From assembly GCA_022827425.1 (NCBI GenBank), contig JAJDSZ010000128.1, positions 1 to 46,057 on the forward strand: a DNA stretch of 46,057 nucleotides, written 5' to 3'. The stretch comes from Pseudomonadales bacterium. GTDB taxonomy: Bacteria; Pseudomonadota; Gammaproteobacteria; Pseudomonadales; Pseudohongiellaceae. Made by a program: the position numbers and the translations under genes. Of the stretch, positions 8,806-16,926 are shown in pieces (positions within the stretch are counted from its first letter, which is position 1; the number at the start of each line of letters is the position of its first letter). Under the pieces are notes generated by a model. It did not search any database and was not told the origin of the DNA. It was given only the letters and a program-made list of their open reading frames with translations.

Positions 8806-9672
8806 CTAATTTGCCGCGGCTGAATCAAATATCGCTCCAAGGATTTTCCGCCATTGTTGTGACCAGTCTCCCGCTGCCAGGAAGTGTGGATTGAGCAGGC
8901 CTTCCTTGCGGTTGTAACGCAGGGGCGCGAAGCGGGTATCGGTGATGTCGCCGCCTGCCGCGGTCAGCACGGCATGGGCGGCGGCGGTATCCCATTCCGA
9001 GGTGGGCGCAAGGCGGGGATAGATGTCGGCCCCGCCTTCGGCGATCAGGCAGATTTTCAGGGAACTGCCCATATTGGCCAGCTCCACCGCGCCGAATATC
9101 GCCTCAAGCCGCTTGCGCACGGGTTCCAGTTGGGAATCCAGGTGGCTGCGGCTCGCCACCATTTTCAGCGGCTCATGGCGGGTTTCGCCCGTGCCCGGTC
9201 CGGGAATTGTCCGCACCCGAATCGGCGCGGGCGAGCCCCCGGCTTGCTGGCGGAATGCGCCGCAGGCAATGTCGCCCAGATAGCTTGTCCCACTCACCGG
9301 CACATGCACCACGCCGAGTTCAGCCACGCCTTCACTGATTCGGGCGATATTCACGGTGAACTCGCCATTGCGCTTGACGAACTCCCTGGTGCCGTCCAGC
9401 GGATCCACCAGCCAGTAGCTGCGCCATTGCCCGCGCTCGGCAAAGCCCGGCGGCGTCGACTCTTCCGAAAGCACCGGCAGGCGCGGCTCCAGTCCCTGCA
9501 AAGCTTCGGTGATTATGGCGTTCGCCCGCCGGTCGGCCTCGGTGAGCGGGGAATCATCGTCCTTGTATTGCACCTCCATGCCGCCCGCGGACTGGTAGAC
9601 TTCCATGATCGCCGCTCCGGCTCGCCGGGCGATGGCTTCGATTTTCCCCAACATCGTTTTTCCCGAGTTCAT
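8806..9672 (-). CDS. cysQ: 3'(2'),5'-bisphosphate nucleotidase CysQ
   Basis: A 288-residue enzyme of the inositol-monophosphatase superfamily. The ATG at 9672 has AAGGAA six bases upstream; an in-frame extension further upstream is rejected because it would run into a repeat. Metal-binding residues are present: VLSEES (E70/E71), WLVDPLDGTREFVKRNGEFTVNIA (D90, D93) and SEWDTAAAHAVLTAAGG near the C-terminus. The DPLDGTREF form is diagnostic of CysQ rather than SuhB. It hydrolyses 3'-phosphoadenosine 5'-phosphate made during sulfate assimilation, in the cytoplasm. It is convergent with the rhodanese gene and not in an obvious operon. Confidence 0.93.
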   Translation of the reverse strand: MNSGKTMLGKIEAIARRAGAAIMEVYQSAGGMEVQYKDDDSPLTEADRRANAIITEALQGLEPRLPVLSEESTPPGFAERGQWRSYWLVDPLDGTREFVKRNGEFTVNIARISEGVAELGVVHVPVSGTSYLGDIACGAFRQQAGGSPAPIRVRTIPGPGTGETRHEPLKMVASRSHLDSQLEPVRKRLEAIFGAVELANMGSSLKICLIAEGGADIYPRLAPTSEWDTAAAHAVLTAAGGDITDTRFAPLRYNRKEGLLNPHFLAAGDWSQQWRKILGAIFDSAAAN

Positions 9673-9687
9673 TGCATTTTCCTTGAG

Positions 9688-9854
9688 CCAGGGGCCTGCG
9701 CCGTGGGAATTCACGGCTGCAAATCCGCTCTCATCCACGCCCCCGCCCGCTCGATTTCGTTGCATATCCACCAATATTCGCCTCAACCGACCGGCCGGGG
9801 GCGCGGCGATAGCGAATTTTCGCTTTCGCGAATTCCCACGGCGCAGGCTCCTGG
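9688..9854. repeat. 167-bp element with 25-bp terminal inverted repeats (REPIN/MITE-like)
   Basis: The left arm at 9688-9712 and the right arm at 9830-9854 are reverse complements over 25 bases with one mismatch; both contain GCCTGCGCCGTGGGAATTC. They enclose 117 bases of non-coding sequence with a near-palindrome (AGCGAATTTTCGCT) near the right arm. The arms share the CCTGCG core of the family B palindromes. The element separates the cysQ start from the HAD gene and must carry or border the cysQ promoter. Confidence 0.7.
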
Positions 9855-9938
9855 CCCTGGCGCCGCGGCCTTGCTTTTCCCGGCCGGTCGTTTACCCTCT
9901 TGCCGGCAAAGGACACGCAGCACGCAACGGAACATCCC

Positions 9939-10655
9939 ATGTCGGCGCCCATTCCTCCCTGGAAGCAAATCGACACCATCCTGTTCGACATGGATGGTAC
10001 TTTGCTTGACCTGCACTTTGACAACTACTTCTGGCGCGAACTCGTGCCCGAGACGTACAGCGCCCGCCACGGCGTCAGCCGCGAAGCCGCCCTGGCCCTG
10101 GTGCAGCGAAAAACCGACGAAGTATACGGCACCCTCAACTGGTATTGCCTCGATTTCTGGGCCCGGGAGCTTGACCTGGAAATCGCCGCGCTCAAGCGAA
10201 CCATCACCGGCAAGATCAGCCTGCGCCCCAATGTGGAACGATTCCTGCGCGCCCTGTGGGACGCCGGCAAGCGCATGCTCCTCATCACCAATGCTCACCC
10301 GGCGAGCCTCGAAATCAAGATGAACAACGCCGATATCGCCGCCTACTTCCACCGCTGCATCAGCAGCCACCAGTTGCATCTTGCGAAGGAAGGGCATGGC
10401 TTCTGGGAAAAACTGCGGCAACTCGAACCCATGGACCCGTCCCGGGCAATCCTCTTCGACGATTCCCTGCCCGTGCTGCGCCGGGCGCGGCGGGAAGGCG
10501 TCGCCCATGTCTACGGCATCCGCAAACCCGACAGCCGCCGGCCCGCCCTGACCCACAACGAATTCCCCATGGTGGAGGATTTTGCCGACTTGCTCCCCGG
10601 GCTTGGGTCCGGGGAGCAAGTCCGCAGCCAGAACAAACCGGAGTCCGCGTCATGA
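9939..10655 (+). CDS. yrfG: HAD-family GMP/IMP nucleotidase (YrfG-like)
   Basis: A 238-residue HAD hydrolase. Motif I is DTILFDMDGTLLDLHFDNYFW, motif II LLITNAH, and motif III/IV a lysine in LHLAKEGHGFW followed by AILFDDSLPVL. The FDMDGTLLDLHFDN start and the YSARHGVS cap match YrfG, which dephosphorylates GMP and IMP. ATG 9939 is chosen over the upstream TTG at 9900. Its stop overlaps the hslR start by 4 bases (ATGA), and yrfG-hslR pairing is the common order in Gammaproteobacteria, which supports both calls. Confidence 0.88.
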   Translation: MSAPIPPWKQIDTILFDMDGTLLDLHFDNYFWRELVPETYSARHGVSREAALALVQRKTDEVYGTLNWYCLDFWARELDLEIAALKRTITGKISLRPNVERFLRALWDAGKRMLLITNAHPASLEIKMNNADIAAYFHRCISSHQLHLAKEGHGFWEKLRQLEPMDPSRAILFDDSLPVLRRARREGVAHVYGIRKPDSRRPALTHNEFPMVEDFADLLPGLGSGEQVRSQNKPESAS

Positions 10656-11050
10656 ACCGCGCCACAAGCCAGGCGGAAACCCGGGTGCGCCTCGACAAAT
10701 GGCTCTGGGCCGCGCGCTTCTACAAGACCCGGGCCATTGCCCGCCAGGCCATCGAAGGCGGCAAGGTGCGCTGCGAAGGCTTTCGCGCCAAACCCGGCAA
10801 ACATGTTGAGCCAGGCATGACCATCCGCCTGCAACAGGGCGACCACGAGCGCACGGTCATCGTTGAAGGCGTCCGCAACGACCGCCGCCCCGCGTCCGAA
10901 GCGCAACTGCTCTACCGCGAAACCGAAGAGAGCGTCCGCCGGCGCGGGGAACAGGCCGCCCGCCGCAAGTCACAACCCGCCCATTGGCCTCCCGCCAGCC
11001 GTCCCACCAAAAAACAGCGCCGGGACATCCGTAGATTCAAGCAGGAATAG
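10652..11050 (+). CDS. hslR: Heat-shock protein 15, S4-domain ribosome-associated RNA-binding protein
   Basis: A 132-residue basic protein. Residues 10-60 form an S4 RNA-binding domain (VRLDKWLWAARFYKTRAIAR, IEGGKVRCEGFRAKPGKHVEPG), followed by an Arg/Lys-rich tail ending TKKQRRDIRRFKQE. This is the layout of HslR/Hsp15, which binds the free 50S subunit carrying a nascent chain. It is translationally coupled to yrfG through an ATGA overlap. The 122 bases after its stop hold no recognised gene. Confidence 0.93.
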   Translation: MNRATSQAETRVRLDKWLWAARFYKTRAIARQAIEGGKVRCEGFRAKPGKHVEPGMTIRLQQGDHERTVIVEGVRNDRRPASEAQLLYRETEESVRRRGEQAARRKSQPAHWPPASRPTKKQRRDIRRFKQE

Positions 11051-11172
11051 GGTCTTGGTCGTTCAGGCGTCTTTCGTCACTTCGGCGCCGTCCCGACCCG
11101 TCTGCGGATAGACAGGCCGCCGCGGAAGCAAGTTGATTTGTCTGCACCGGGAATACGGCGCACAGGCATGAC

Positions 11173-11925
11173 TCAAAACTTCAGCCGTTTGAAAATGGTG
11201 TTGGGGATCAGTTTTACGATCCACAGGATGGGTCGCCACCAGGCGGGGGTGTAGATGGTGTGTCGTTTGCGGGTCACGGCCTTGACGATGCTTGTGGCGA
11301 CGCGATCCGGGGTGGTGAAAAGAGGGCCTTTCGGGAGATGCGCTGTCATGGGAGAATCGACGAGGCCGGGGCGGATGTCGATCAGATGGACTCCGGCTTC
11401 GTGCAGTTGACCCCGCATTCCCTGGAGCCAGGCGGAAACCAGCGCCTTGGCGGAGCCATACACGTAGTTCGACCGGCGTCCCCGGTCGCCGGCTACCGAA
11501 GTAATCACCGCGATCGTGCCCCGGCCCCGGGCCATCATTTTGGGCGCCAGTGCGGTCAACAGGGCGATGGCGCTCAGTCCGTTGCTGTCAAGCGCCTCAA
11601 GCGCCGCTTCGAAATCCGTCCCGCAACTCTCCTGATCCGGCAATGCGCCATGGCAGATCAGCACGAGGTCGATGTTTCGCAATTGGGTGAAAGCCTGATC
11701 GATCAGTTCATCATGCTTCGCCGGCTTGCCCGGGTCCGTCAGCACCGCAAGATCGGCCAGCATGGGCTCCGCCGAGTCCGCGCCGGAGTCCGTCAGCCGC
11801 TGGCACAATGCCGCCAGCTTTGCTTCATTGCGCGCAACGAGCACGAAGCGATTGCCGGCGCTGGCATAGCGCCGGGCGACCGCGCCCGCGATTGCCGATG
11901 TGGCGCCGAAGATCAGGATATTCAC
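11173..11925 (-). CDS. SDR oxidoreductase, DprE2-like partner of the flanking FAD enzyme
   Basis: A 250-residue short-chain dehydrogenase from GTG 11925, whose start overlaps the stop of the FAD oxidase gene by 4 bases. NAD(P)-binding motif NILIFGATSAIAGAVARRYA is at residues 2-21; the catalytic region is ITSVAGDRGRRSNYVYGSAKALVSAW with Ser, Tyr-x3-Lys. The C-terminus has a hydrophobic stretch (WWRPILWIVKLIPNTIFKRLKF). In actinobacteria DprE1 and DprE2 epimerise decaprenyl-phospho-ribose to arabinose by oxidation then reduction; homologous pairs in Proteobacteria are seldom characterised. Pairing and order support a DprE2-like role; the polyprenyl-sugar substrate is inferred. Confidence 0.75.
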   Translation of the reverse strand: MNILIFGATSAIAGAVARRYASAGNRFVLVARNEAKLAALCQRLTDSGADSAEPMLADLAVLTDPGKPAKHDELIDQAFTQLRNIDLVLICHGALPDQESCGTDFEAALEALDSNGLSAIALLTALAPKMMARGRGTIAVITSVAGDRGRRSNYVYGSAKALVSAWLQGMRGQLHEAGVHLIDIRPGLVDSPMTAHLPKGPLFTTPDRVATSIVKAVTRKRHTIYTPAWWRPILWIVKLIPNTIFKRLKF

Positions 11926-13256
11926 CGAGCGGCTCCTGTCAGGCCAATGCGGTCTGACTGGGCCGAGCGGAATCGAAACTCCGGGTCAACCTGCCGTTTG
12001 ATTTCCAGGAAGCGTTCCCATTCCGGATAGCCTTTTTTGAATACGGTTTCACTCATGCGGGCGTCCTTGGCGAGATAAATCCGCCCGCCATGGTCGAGCA
12101 CCAGGGCGTCGAGTTCATCGAGCAGCGGGAACAGCGAAGCTTCGCGCTTGAAGTCCAGCGCGAGAGTATAGCCGCTCATCGGGAAGGAAAGCAGATTGCC
12201 ATTGGCCGGCCCCATTTTTTTCAGCACCGAAAGGAACGAGCCCTTGCCCGCATCGCTCACGCGCTCCAGAACCGACCGGATACCCTCCCTGGCGGCGGCG
12301 TCGGGCAGCACGAACTGGTACTGCAGGAAGCCCTCCCGGCCGTACAGCAAATTCCAGTTGCGGATGCCGTCGAGCGGAAAGAAAAAGGCGTCGTGCCCCT
12401 GGCGTTTGTTTCCCGCGCGGAGCCGCTGCCAGTGGAAGTAGATGGAGTTGAATCCGGCAAGGCTGTGTCGATTGAGCAGTATCCCCGGCATTGTGAATGG
12501 GACACCCATCCCGTTGCGTCTTCGGTGATGCGGTCGGCCGTCTGTTGCGTGTTCGGCCAGAAAAACCGTGCCGCGGCCCATGGCTGCGCTCCGGGCGAGA
12601 CAATCCAGCCAGGCCACCGAATACTGGGCGCCTTCGTGTTCTTCGAGCAAGTCGAAACATTGTCCGAGATTCGCTGCGGGAAGCGAGGCGGAGAGCATGG
12701 ATGCGCCGGCGATCCGGGCCAGTTGCAGTTCGGCTTCGAGAACGATCCCGGTCAGGCCCATGCCGCCGCAGCTTGCCCGGAACAGCTCGGGCCGCTCATC
12801 CGGGCTGCAGGTCACTGTTTCGCCGCTGGCCAGCATGAGCCGCAATTCGCCCACATGCTCGCAGAAACTGCCGTCGCGGTGGTGATTCTTGCCGTGCACG
12901 TCCGCTGCGACCGCCCCGCCGAGGCTTGCCAGGGATGTTCCCGGCAGCACCGGCAGGAACCAGCCTTTGGCAACGATTTCGCCGAGAATTTCACGCAGGT
13001 TGAAGCCGGCGGACACTCGCAGCAGGCCTGTCTCCTCATCCAGTTCCCAGGTTTGCCGCAATCCGCCGCCACCGATGACATCAGCCGCCAGCGAACTGTC
13101 GCCGTAGCTCAAGCCGCTGCCGCGAACGATGCGGGAGGCGGCCGGGTCGCCCCGCAACAGGGAGCGCAATTCTTCCACATTGGCCGGCGCCGACAATCGG
13201 GCGTGCAACCGGGGATAGCGGCCCCAGCCGTGGAGTAGGGTCCTGTTCCGCTTCAT
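11922..13256 (-). CDS. FAD-binding oxidase, DprE1-like
   Basis: A 444-residue flavoprotein of the vanillyl-alcohol-oxidase fold. FAD-domain markers are VRGSGLSYGDSSLAAD (residues 44-59) and LPGTSLASLGGAVAADVHGKNHHRDGSF (104-131); ADVHGKNHH is close to the DprE1 signature, and a catalytic-type lysine lies in IYLAKDAR (K397). The C-terminal sugar-oxidase domain ends EFRFRSAQSDRIG. DprE1 oxidises decaprenyl-phospho-ribose at C2' to the 2-keto intermediate that DprE2 reduces. At the position of the benzothiazinone-reactive cysteine of mycobacterial DprE1, this protein has alanine (A366, GYTLALDF). No arabinosyltransferase is visible nearby, so the product is unknown. Confidence 0.8.
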   Translation of the reverse strand: MKRNRTLLHGWGRYPRLHARLSAPANVEELRSLLRGDPAASRIVRGSGLSYGDSSLAADVIGGGGLRQTWELDEETGLLRVSAGFNLREILGEIVAKGWFLPVLPGTSLASLGGAVAADVHGKNHHRDGSFCEHVGELRLMLASGETVTCSPDERPELFRASCGGMGLTGIVLEAELQLARIAGASMLSASLPAANLGQCFDLLEEHEGAQYSVAWLDCLARSAAMGRGTVFLAEHATDGRPHHRRRNGMGVPFTMPGILLNRHSLAGFNSIYFHWQRLRAGNKRQGHDAFFFPLDGIRNWNLLYGREGFLQYQFVLPDAAAREGIRSVLERVSDAGKGSFLSVLKKMGPANGNLLSFPMSGYTLALDFKREASLFPLLDELDALVLDHGGRIYLAKDARMSETVFKKGYPEWERFLEIKRQVDPEFRFRSAQSDRIGLTGAAR

Positions 13257-13315
13257 TCAGGCTCCCGGGAGCGCGGTTATAATGCCGGCCCAAGTTAGCG
13301 CATGGTGGCCCATCT

Positions 13316-13389
13316 GTCATTCCGCGCGTAGTCGCAGACTCTCCCTGCGGAGCCACGGCGTGAGATTCTGCGACTTCGCGCGGAATGAC
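13316..13389. repeat. Family A inverted repeat, copy 2
   Basis: GTCATTCCGCGCGTAGTCGC at the left and ACTTCGCGCGGAATGAC at the right are inverted copies, with GAGATTCTGCGACT internally. It lies in the gap between the DprE1-like gene and the IMPase gene; a further partial arm (CTCCGCGCGAATGACGGG) occurs at about 13430-13447. Confidence 0.8.
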
Positions 13390-13463
13390 AGCAAGCGGGC
13401 GGGGCGTTGCGCCGATCAAGTGGGCGCGGCTCCGCGCGAATGACGGGAAATGAGGGCAAGGTG

Positions 13464-14294
13464 ATGAAAAAATTGCTGGACTTTGCCCGGAGCGTGGCCA
13501 GGGAGGCTGGCGGCCTGATTGTTGAAGAACAGCAACGGGCCGGCCTGAATCGGGAATTCAAGCAGGGCAGGGAACTCGTCACCGAGGCTGACCTCAAGGC
13601 CGACTTGCTGATTTGCGAGCGAATCAGCCAAGCCTTCCCGGAGCACCGGATCCTGTCGGAAGAATCCTCGCCCGATCTGGCCAATGCGCATCGGTCGCCG
13701 CAGCCGGTCTGGATTATCGACCCCATCGACGGCACGGTGAATTTCGCCCACGGCCACCGTCAATGCGCGGTTTCCATTGCCCTGGCCAATGAGGGCCGGA
13801 TGGAGTTGGGGGCAGTCTACAACCCCTTCACCGATGAAATGTTCAGCGCGCTGCGAGGCCGGGGCGCGCATCTGAACGGCGAATCCATCGCGGTGAACGG
13901 CGAAACCGAGCTGGCCCGGGCCTTGATCGCCACTGGCTTTCCCTACCGGAAAAGCGGCCTCGAACCATTGATTCGCCGGCTCGATGCCGTTCTCCACCAT
14001 TGCGCCGATATTCGCCGCCTGGGTTCAGCGGCGCTGGACATCTGCTGGGTGGCCTGCGGCCGGCTTGACGGCTTTTATGAATCCCTCAGCCTGTGGGATT
14101 TCGCCGCCGCTGGCCTGATCGCCCGGGAAGCCGGCGCCAACTATGGCCATTTCTCCGATTTGCCGCCGGGCGCCCACCCGGAGTTTCACAATGAGGATAT
14201 CGTCATTGCCAACGACGCCCTGTTCGAGCCTCTGTGCAAGTTGCTGGCTGATGCAGAGCGGGTGAGAGCTTGGGACCGCAGTGGCGAAGCATAG
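13464..14294 (+). CDS. Inositol monophosphatase family protein
   Basis: A 276-residue enzyme starting at ATG 13464. Metal-site motifs are ILSEES (E66), WIIDPIDGTVNFAHGHRQCAVSIAL (D86, D89) and ESLSLWDFAAAGLIAREAGA near residue 215. DPIDGTVNF is the SuhB/IMPase form, unlike the CysQ form at 8806. Family enzymes hydrolyse inositol-1-phosphate, fructose-1,6-bisphosphate or related sugars; SuhB also has an RNA-polymerase-associated role, but I see no evidence to choose. It is flanked on both sides by family A repeats. Confidence 0.85.
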   Translation: MKKLLDFARSVAREAGGLIVEEQQRAGLNREFKQGRELVTEADLKADLLICERISQAFPEHRILSEESSPDLANAHRSPQPVWIIDPIDGTVNFAHGHRQCAVSIALANEGRMELGAVYNPFTDEMFSALRGRGAHLNGESIAVNGETELARALIATGFPYRKSGLEPLIRRLDAVLHHCADIRRLGSAALDICWVACGRLDGFYESLSLWDFAAAGLIAREAGANYGHFSDLPPGAHPEFHNEDIVIANDALFEPLCKLLADAERVRAWDRSGEA

Positions 14295-14310
14295 CTCCGC
14301 GCCATAGGTT

Positions 14311-14406
14311 GTCATCCTGCGCGCAGTCGCAGGATCTCGTGGATTTGACTCTGCGCCGTTGGGCGAAAGATTCTGCGACTCCGCTTCGCTGCGCGCAAAA
14401 TGACGG
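14311..14406. repeat. Family A inverted repeat, copy 3
   Basis: GTCATCCTGCGCGCAGTCGC at the left and GATTCTGCGACTCCGCTTCG...GCGCGCAAAATGACGG at the right. This copy is more degenerate (CC for TC in the left arm). It sits between the convergent stops of the IMPase gene and the isomerase gene. Confidence 0.75.
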
Positions 14407-14452
14407 AGGGAGAGACTTCCTGCGCGGCAGAGCACACAGTGAGTCGGCGTTG

Positions 14453-15073
14453 TCACTCGCTTGACGATTGAATCTCGTCTTCCACTTCCCGCAGCCGATC
14501 CTTGCCGAAGAAGATTTCGTCGTTGACGAAGAACGTGGGCGCCCCAAAGCAGCCCCGCTCCACCGAGGAGCTGGTATGGTCGATCAGCATCTGCTTGATG
14601 GCCGGGTCCCGGATTCCCGCCATGATTTCGTCGGCGGGAAGTCCCGCATCTGCAAGCGCCCTGGCGATCACTTCCGGGTCCGCCATATTGCGTTCCTGCT
14701 CCCACATGCAGGCGAAAACCGCATCCACGTAGCGCTCGAAGTAGTCCTGCTTGCCGGCAAAGACCGCGCCCCGCATCAAGTGCAAGGTGTTAACCGGGAA
14801 ATGCGGATTCATGCGGAAATCGGCAATACCGTTTCGGCGCACGAAGCGCCCGGTCTCGATGGCGTGGTACTCGGATTTGTTGCGGACGCCGGCGAACTGC
14901 TCCATGGGCGAGCGGTTGCCGGTCAGCTTGAAAACGCCGCCGAGGAGAATCGGCACGTAGTCGAACTTCTCCCCGGTGCGTTGCTCGATGGCGGGAATGA
15001 CCTTGTGCGAGTAGTAGCAGTTCGGGCTGGCAAAGTCGAAATGGTATTCGAGTTTCACTTTCCTGCTCCCCAT
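14453..15073 (-). CDS. DsbA-family 2-hydroxychromene-2-carboxylate isomerase-like protein
   Basis: A 206-residue thioredoxin-fold protein from ATG 15073. The N-terminus (KLEYHFDFASPNCYYSHKVI) carries the Ser-Pro motif of HCCA isomerases and kappa-class GSTs in place of a CxxC, and the C-terminus has GAPTFFVNDEIFFGKDRL, the conserved cis-Pro loop and glutathione-contact region. Residues 40-170 are the all-helical insertion. HCCA isomerase acts with glutathione in naphthalene breakdown, but such proteins are common outside aromatic pathways and no aromatic genes are near, so the physiological reaction is open. Confidence 0.85.
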   Translation of the reverse strand: MGSRKVKLEYHFDFASPNCYYSHKVIPAIEQRTGEKFDYVPILLGGVFKLTGNRSPMEQFAGVRNKSEYHAIETGRFVRRNGIADFRMNPHFPVNTLHLMRGAVFAGKQDYFERYVDAVFACMWEQERNMADPEVIARALADAGLPADEIMAGIRDPAIKQMLIDHTSSSVERGCFGAPTFFVNDEIFFGKDRLREVEDEIQSSSE

Positions 15074-15132
15074 TGAAGGCAACAACGCGCCAGGAGCGGG
15101 TCCGGGCGTGAATTGTTCATACTCCCGCTGGA

Positions 15133-15166
15133 AACGAAAACGCGCCTGGAATGTATCCAGGCGCGT
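15133..15166 (-). terminator. Rho-independent terminator of the methyltransferase gene
   Basis: ACGCGCCTGGA (15140-15150) and TCCAGGCGCGT (15156-15166) form a perfect 11-bp stem with a 5-base loop. On the minus strand the stem is followed by TTTTCGTTT. It lies 18 bases past the stop at 15185. Confidence 0.8.
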
Positions 15167-15184
15167 ATCGATTCCCGCGCTGTC

Positions 15185-16000
15185 TCAGTTTGCCGGCTTG
15201 ACGAATTTCAGCGTCATGCGGTCGCTTTCGCCGATGGCCGCGTACTTCTCCCGGTCCACGTCGCCGAGGCGATAGGAGGGGGGCAGCGTCCAGACGCCTT
15301 CGGGATGCACCGTCGGATCATCGGGGTTGGCGTTGATTTCGGAAGACTCGACAAACTCGAATCCGACCGCAGCCGCGACTTCCTTGACGTAGGCTTCAGT
15401 GACGTAACCCGAGGTTTCCATGACATCCATGCCGGCGTCAGGCAGGGCGCGGTGTTCCACGACGCCGAGCACGCCGCCGGGCTTCAGCGCCGCGTAGAAG
15501 GCCTGGAAGAACTCATGCTCCTGCCCGGCCATGATCCAGTTGTGCACATTGCGGAAAGTCATCGCCAGGTCGGCGCTCTCCGGCGGCGCAATCGCCATCT
15601 CGTGCGGGGGCAGCAGATGGCGAATGGTCACATGACTGTACAGGTCCGGATTGGCGACCATTTTTTCCTCAAAGCCGGCCAGGCTTCGGGCCTGGAAACC
15701 CGCAGCGGAATTCGGTGAAAAATGGGCGGCGTAGAATCGGCCCTGGTCTCGTACGTAGGGAGCGATGACTTCGGTGTACCAGCCTCCGGCCGGGTGAATT
15801 TCAATTACGGTCATATCGGGCTCAAGGCCGAAAAACTCCAGTGTTTCCGCTGGATTTCGGAAATCGTTGCGAGCAATATTGGCTTCGCTGCGGTGGTCGC
15901 CGGCGATCAATTCTTCCAGGGAGAAAGGCTGGGCCCCCGCGGAAAGGCCAACGGCAAGCAGGCTTGCGGGGAGCAACATTAGAATAGCGCGTTTCAACAT
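15185..16000 (-). CDS. Exported COG4798-type predicted methyltransferase
   Basis: A 271-residue protein from ATG 16000, with GGAGG eight bases upstream. Residues 1-23 are a signal peptide (MLKRAILMLLPASLLAVGLSAGAQ). The body is a class I methyltransferase-like fold: motif I VIEIHPAGGWYTEVIAPYV, then DLAMTFRNVHNWI and ALKPGGVLGVVEH. This pattern is that of COG4798 proteins, which commonly carry signal peptides although S-adenosylmethionine is not expected in the periplasm. Whether it binds SAM is unknown. It is monocistronic with its own terminator. Confidence 0.8.
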   Translation of the reverse strand: MLKRAILMLLPASLLAVGLSAGAQPFSLEELIAGDHRSEANIARNDFRNPAETLEFFGLEPDMTVIEIHPAGGWYTEVIAPYVRDQGRFYAAHFSPNSAAGFQARSLAGFEEKMVANPDLYSHVTIRHLLPPHEMAIAPPESADLAMTFRNVHNWIMAGQEHEFFQAFYAALKPGGVLGVVEHRALPDAGMDVMETSGYVTEAYVKEVAAAVGFEFVESSEINANPDDPTVHPEGVWTLPPSYRLGDVDREKYAAIGESDRMTLKFVKPAN

Positions 16001-16089
16001 CGGAGCATCCTCCATTCTTGGTACAGGTTCAGGGAACGCGATTCTGCCATGCGAGCACAAACAAACGCAATCAGACAGCACCAAACCAA

Positions 16090-16118
16090 CCCCGCAAAGA
16101 GTGGAGATCTTTGCGGGG
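16090..16118. other. Strong hairpin upstream of the methyltransferase gene
   Basis: CCCCGCAAAG and CTTTGCGGGG form a perfect 10-bp stem with a 9-base loop, 90 bases before the methyltransferase start. It lacks a clean T-run on either strand. It may terminate minus-strand transcription from the pseudogene region or act in the leader. Confidence 0.4.
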
Positions 16119-16338
16119 CGAAGGCTCGCCATGGATAGCAGGCGCTATCGTCATTAGGCAGCGGAGGTATTCACGGCGTCCGCTGCAAACCCCGCCTCCC
16201 GGCGGCGGCGGATCGAAGCCGCCGAATCTGGAAAGCACCAGTTGTCGCGATGCACCCGGTCGACCCAACACTGTGCCATGATTTTCGGGACCCGGCAACT
16301 TCAGTCCCCACCCGCCATGCAGCGCCGCAGGCTTCCCA

Positions 16339-16643
16339 AATCCCTTCGACATCCTGCTGCTGTTCCGAAGCCGGTTGTTCAAGTCCCACTGGTTCGAAAC
16401 CGGCTCGCCGGGCTTTCTGTTCCAGGTGATGCTCCACGGCGGGCGGGTCTTCGTCATGGAGTTCAAGATGGCGGAAGGGAACGAAGACGCCGAGCGCCCT
16501 CGACCGCGCCATGAGCCAAATCCGCGCCCGTGGCCATGCCGACCGACACCGCGCGCGGCCGGGGCGCGCCGGTCCACCTGCTGGCGGCGGTATTCGGCCG
16601 CGAAGAACGTAACCTCCCCGCCGTGCGCGCCGAGTCTGGGTGA
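16339..16643 (+). pseudogene. Remnant of an AAA-ATPase-like / PD-(D/E)XK nuclease (DUF1703) gene
   Basis: Three consecutive pieces in three different frames read as one decayed protein. Frame one (16339-16492) gives NPFDILLLFRSRLFKSHWFETG, matching the family's NP(F/Y)..L..F....F..(Y/H)WFETGTPTFL segment, then almost at once GGRVFVMEFKMAEGNEDAE, the nuclease core. Frame two (from 16493) gives ALDRAMSQIRARGHADRHR, the following helix, and frame three (16572-16643) gives VHLLAAVFGREERNL, the usual C-terminus, and a stop. About 100 residues normally lying between WFETG and the EFK motif are missing, and the N-terminal ATPase half is absent. The rest of 16001-16926 holds no gene I can support. 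Confidence 0.7.
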
Positions 16644-16926
16644 GCCCCGGCCGCGCTTGCATGGCGCGCCGGAACCGGACTGAAATAGTCCGACGAAACA
16701 CAGCCTGGAAAACGAATGGATTCCAGATCACAATCCGTCATGGGTGCAGTCCGGCAAAAAGCAACGCTTTTTGAGACTCGAACGACCCGACAGTGATGCC
16801 GGGGCTGGAAACTGGAACATCAAGGCCGGGGTTGCCCGAAGCCAACAGGGTCGCGCCAGGGAGGGCATGCACAACCTGCCTGAAGACCGGCGCCTGGACG
16901 CAAGATTTCCCAACGGAGGAATGAAA

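Noticed and set aside
16171..16731. 186-codon minus-strand frame in the gap upstream of the DUF1761 gene
   Set aside because: It is antisense to the decayed AAA/PD-(D/E)XK pieces and has no motif of its own.
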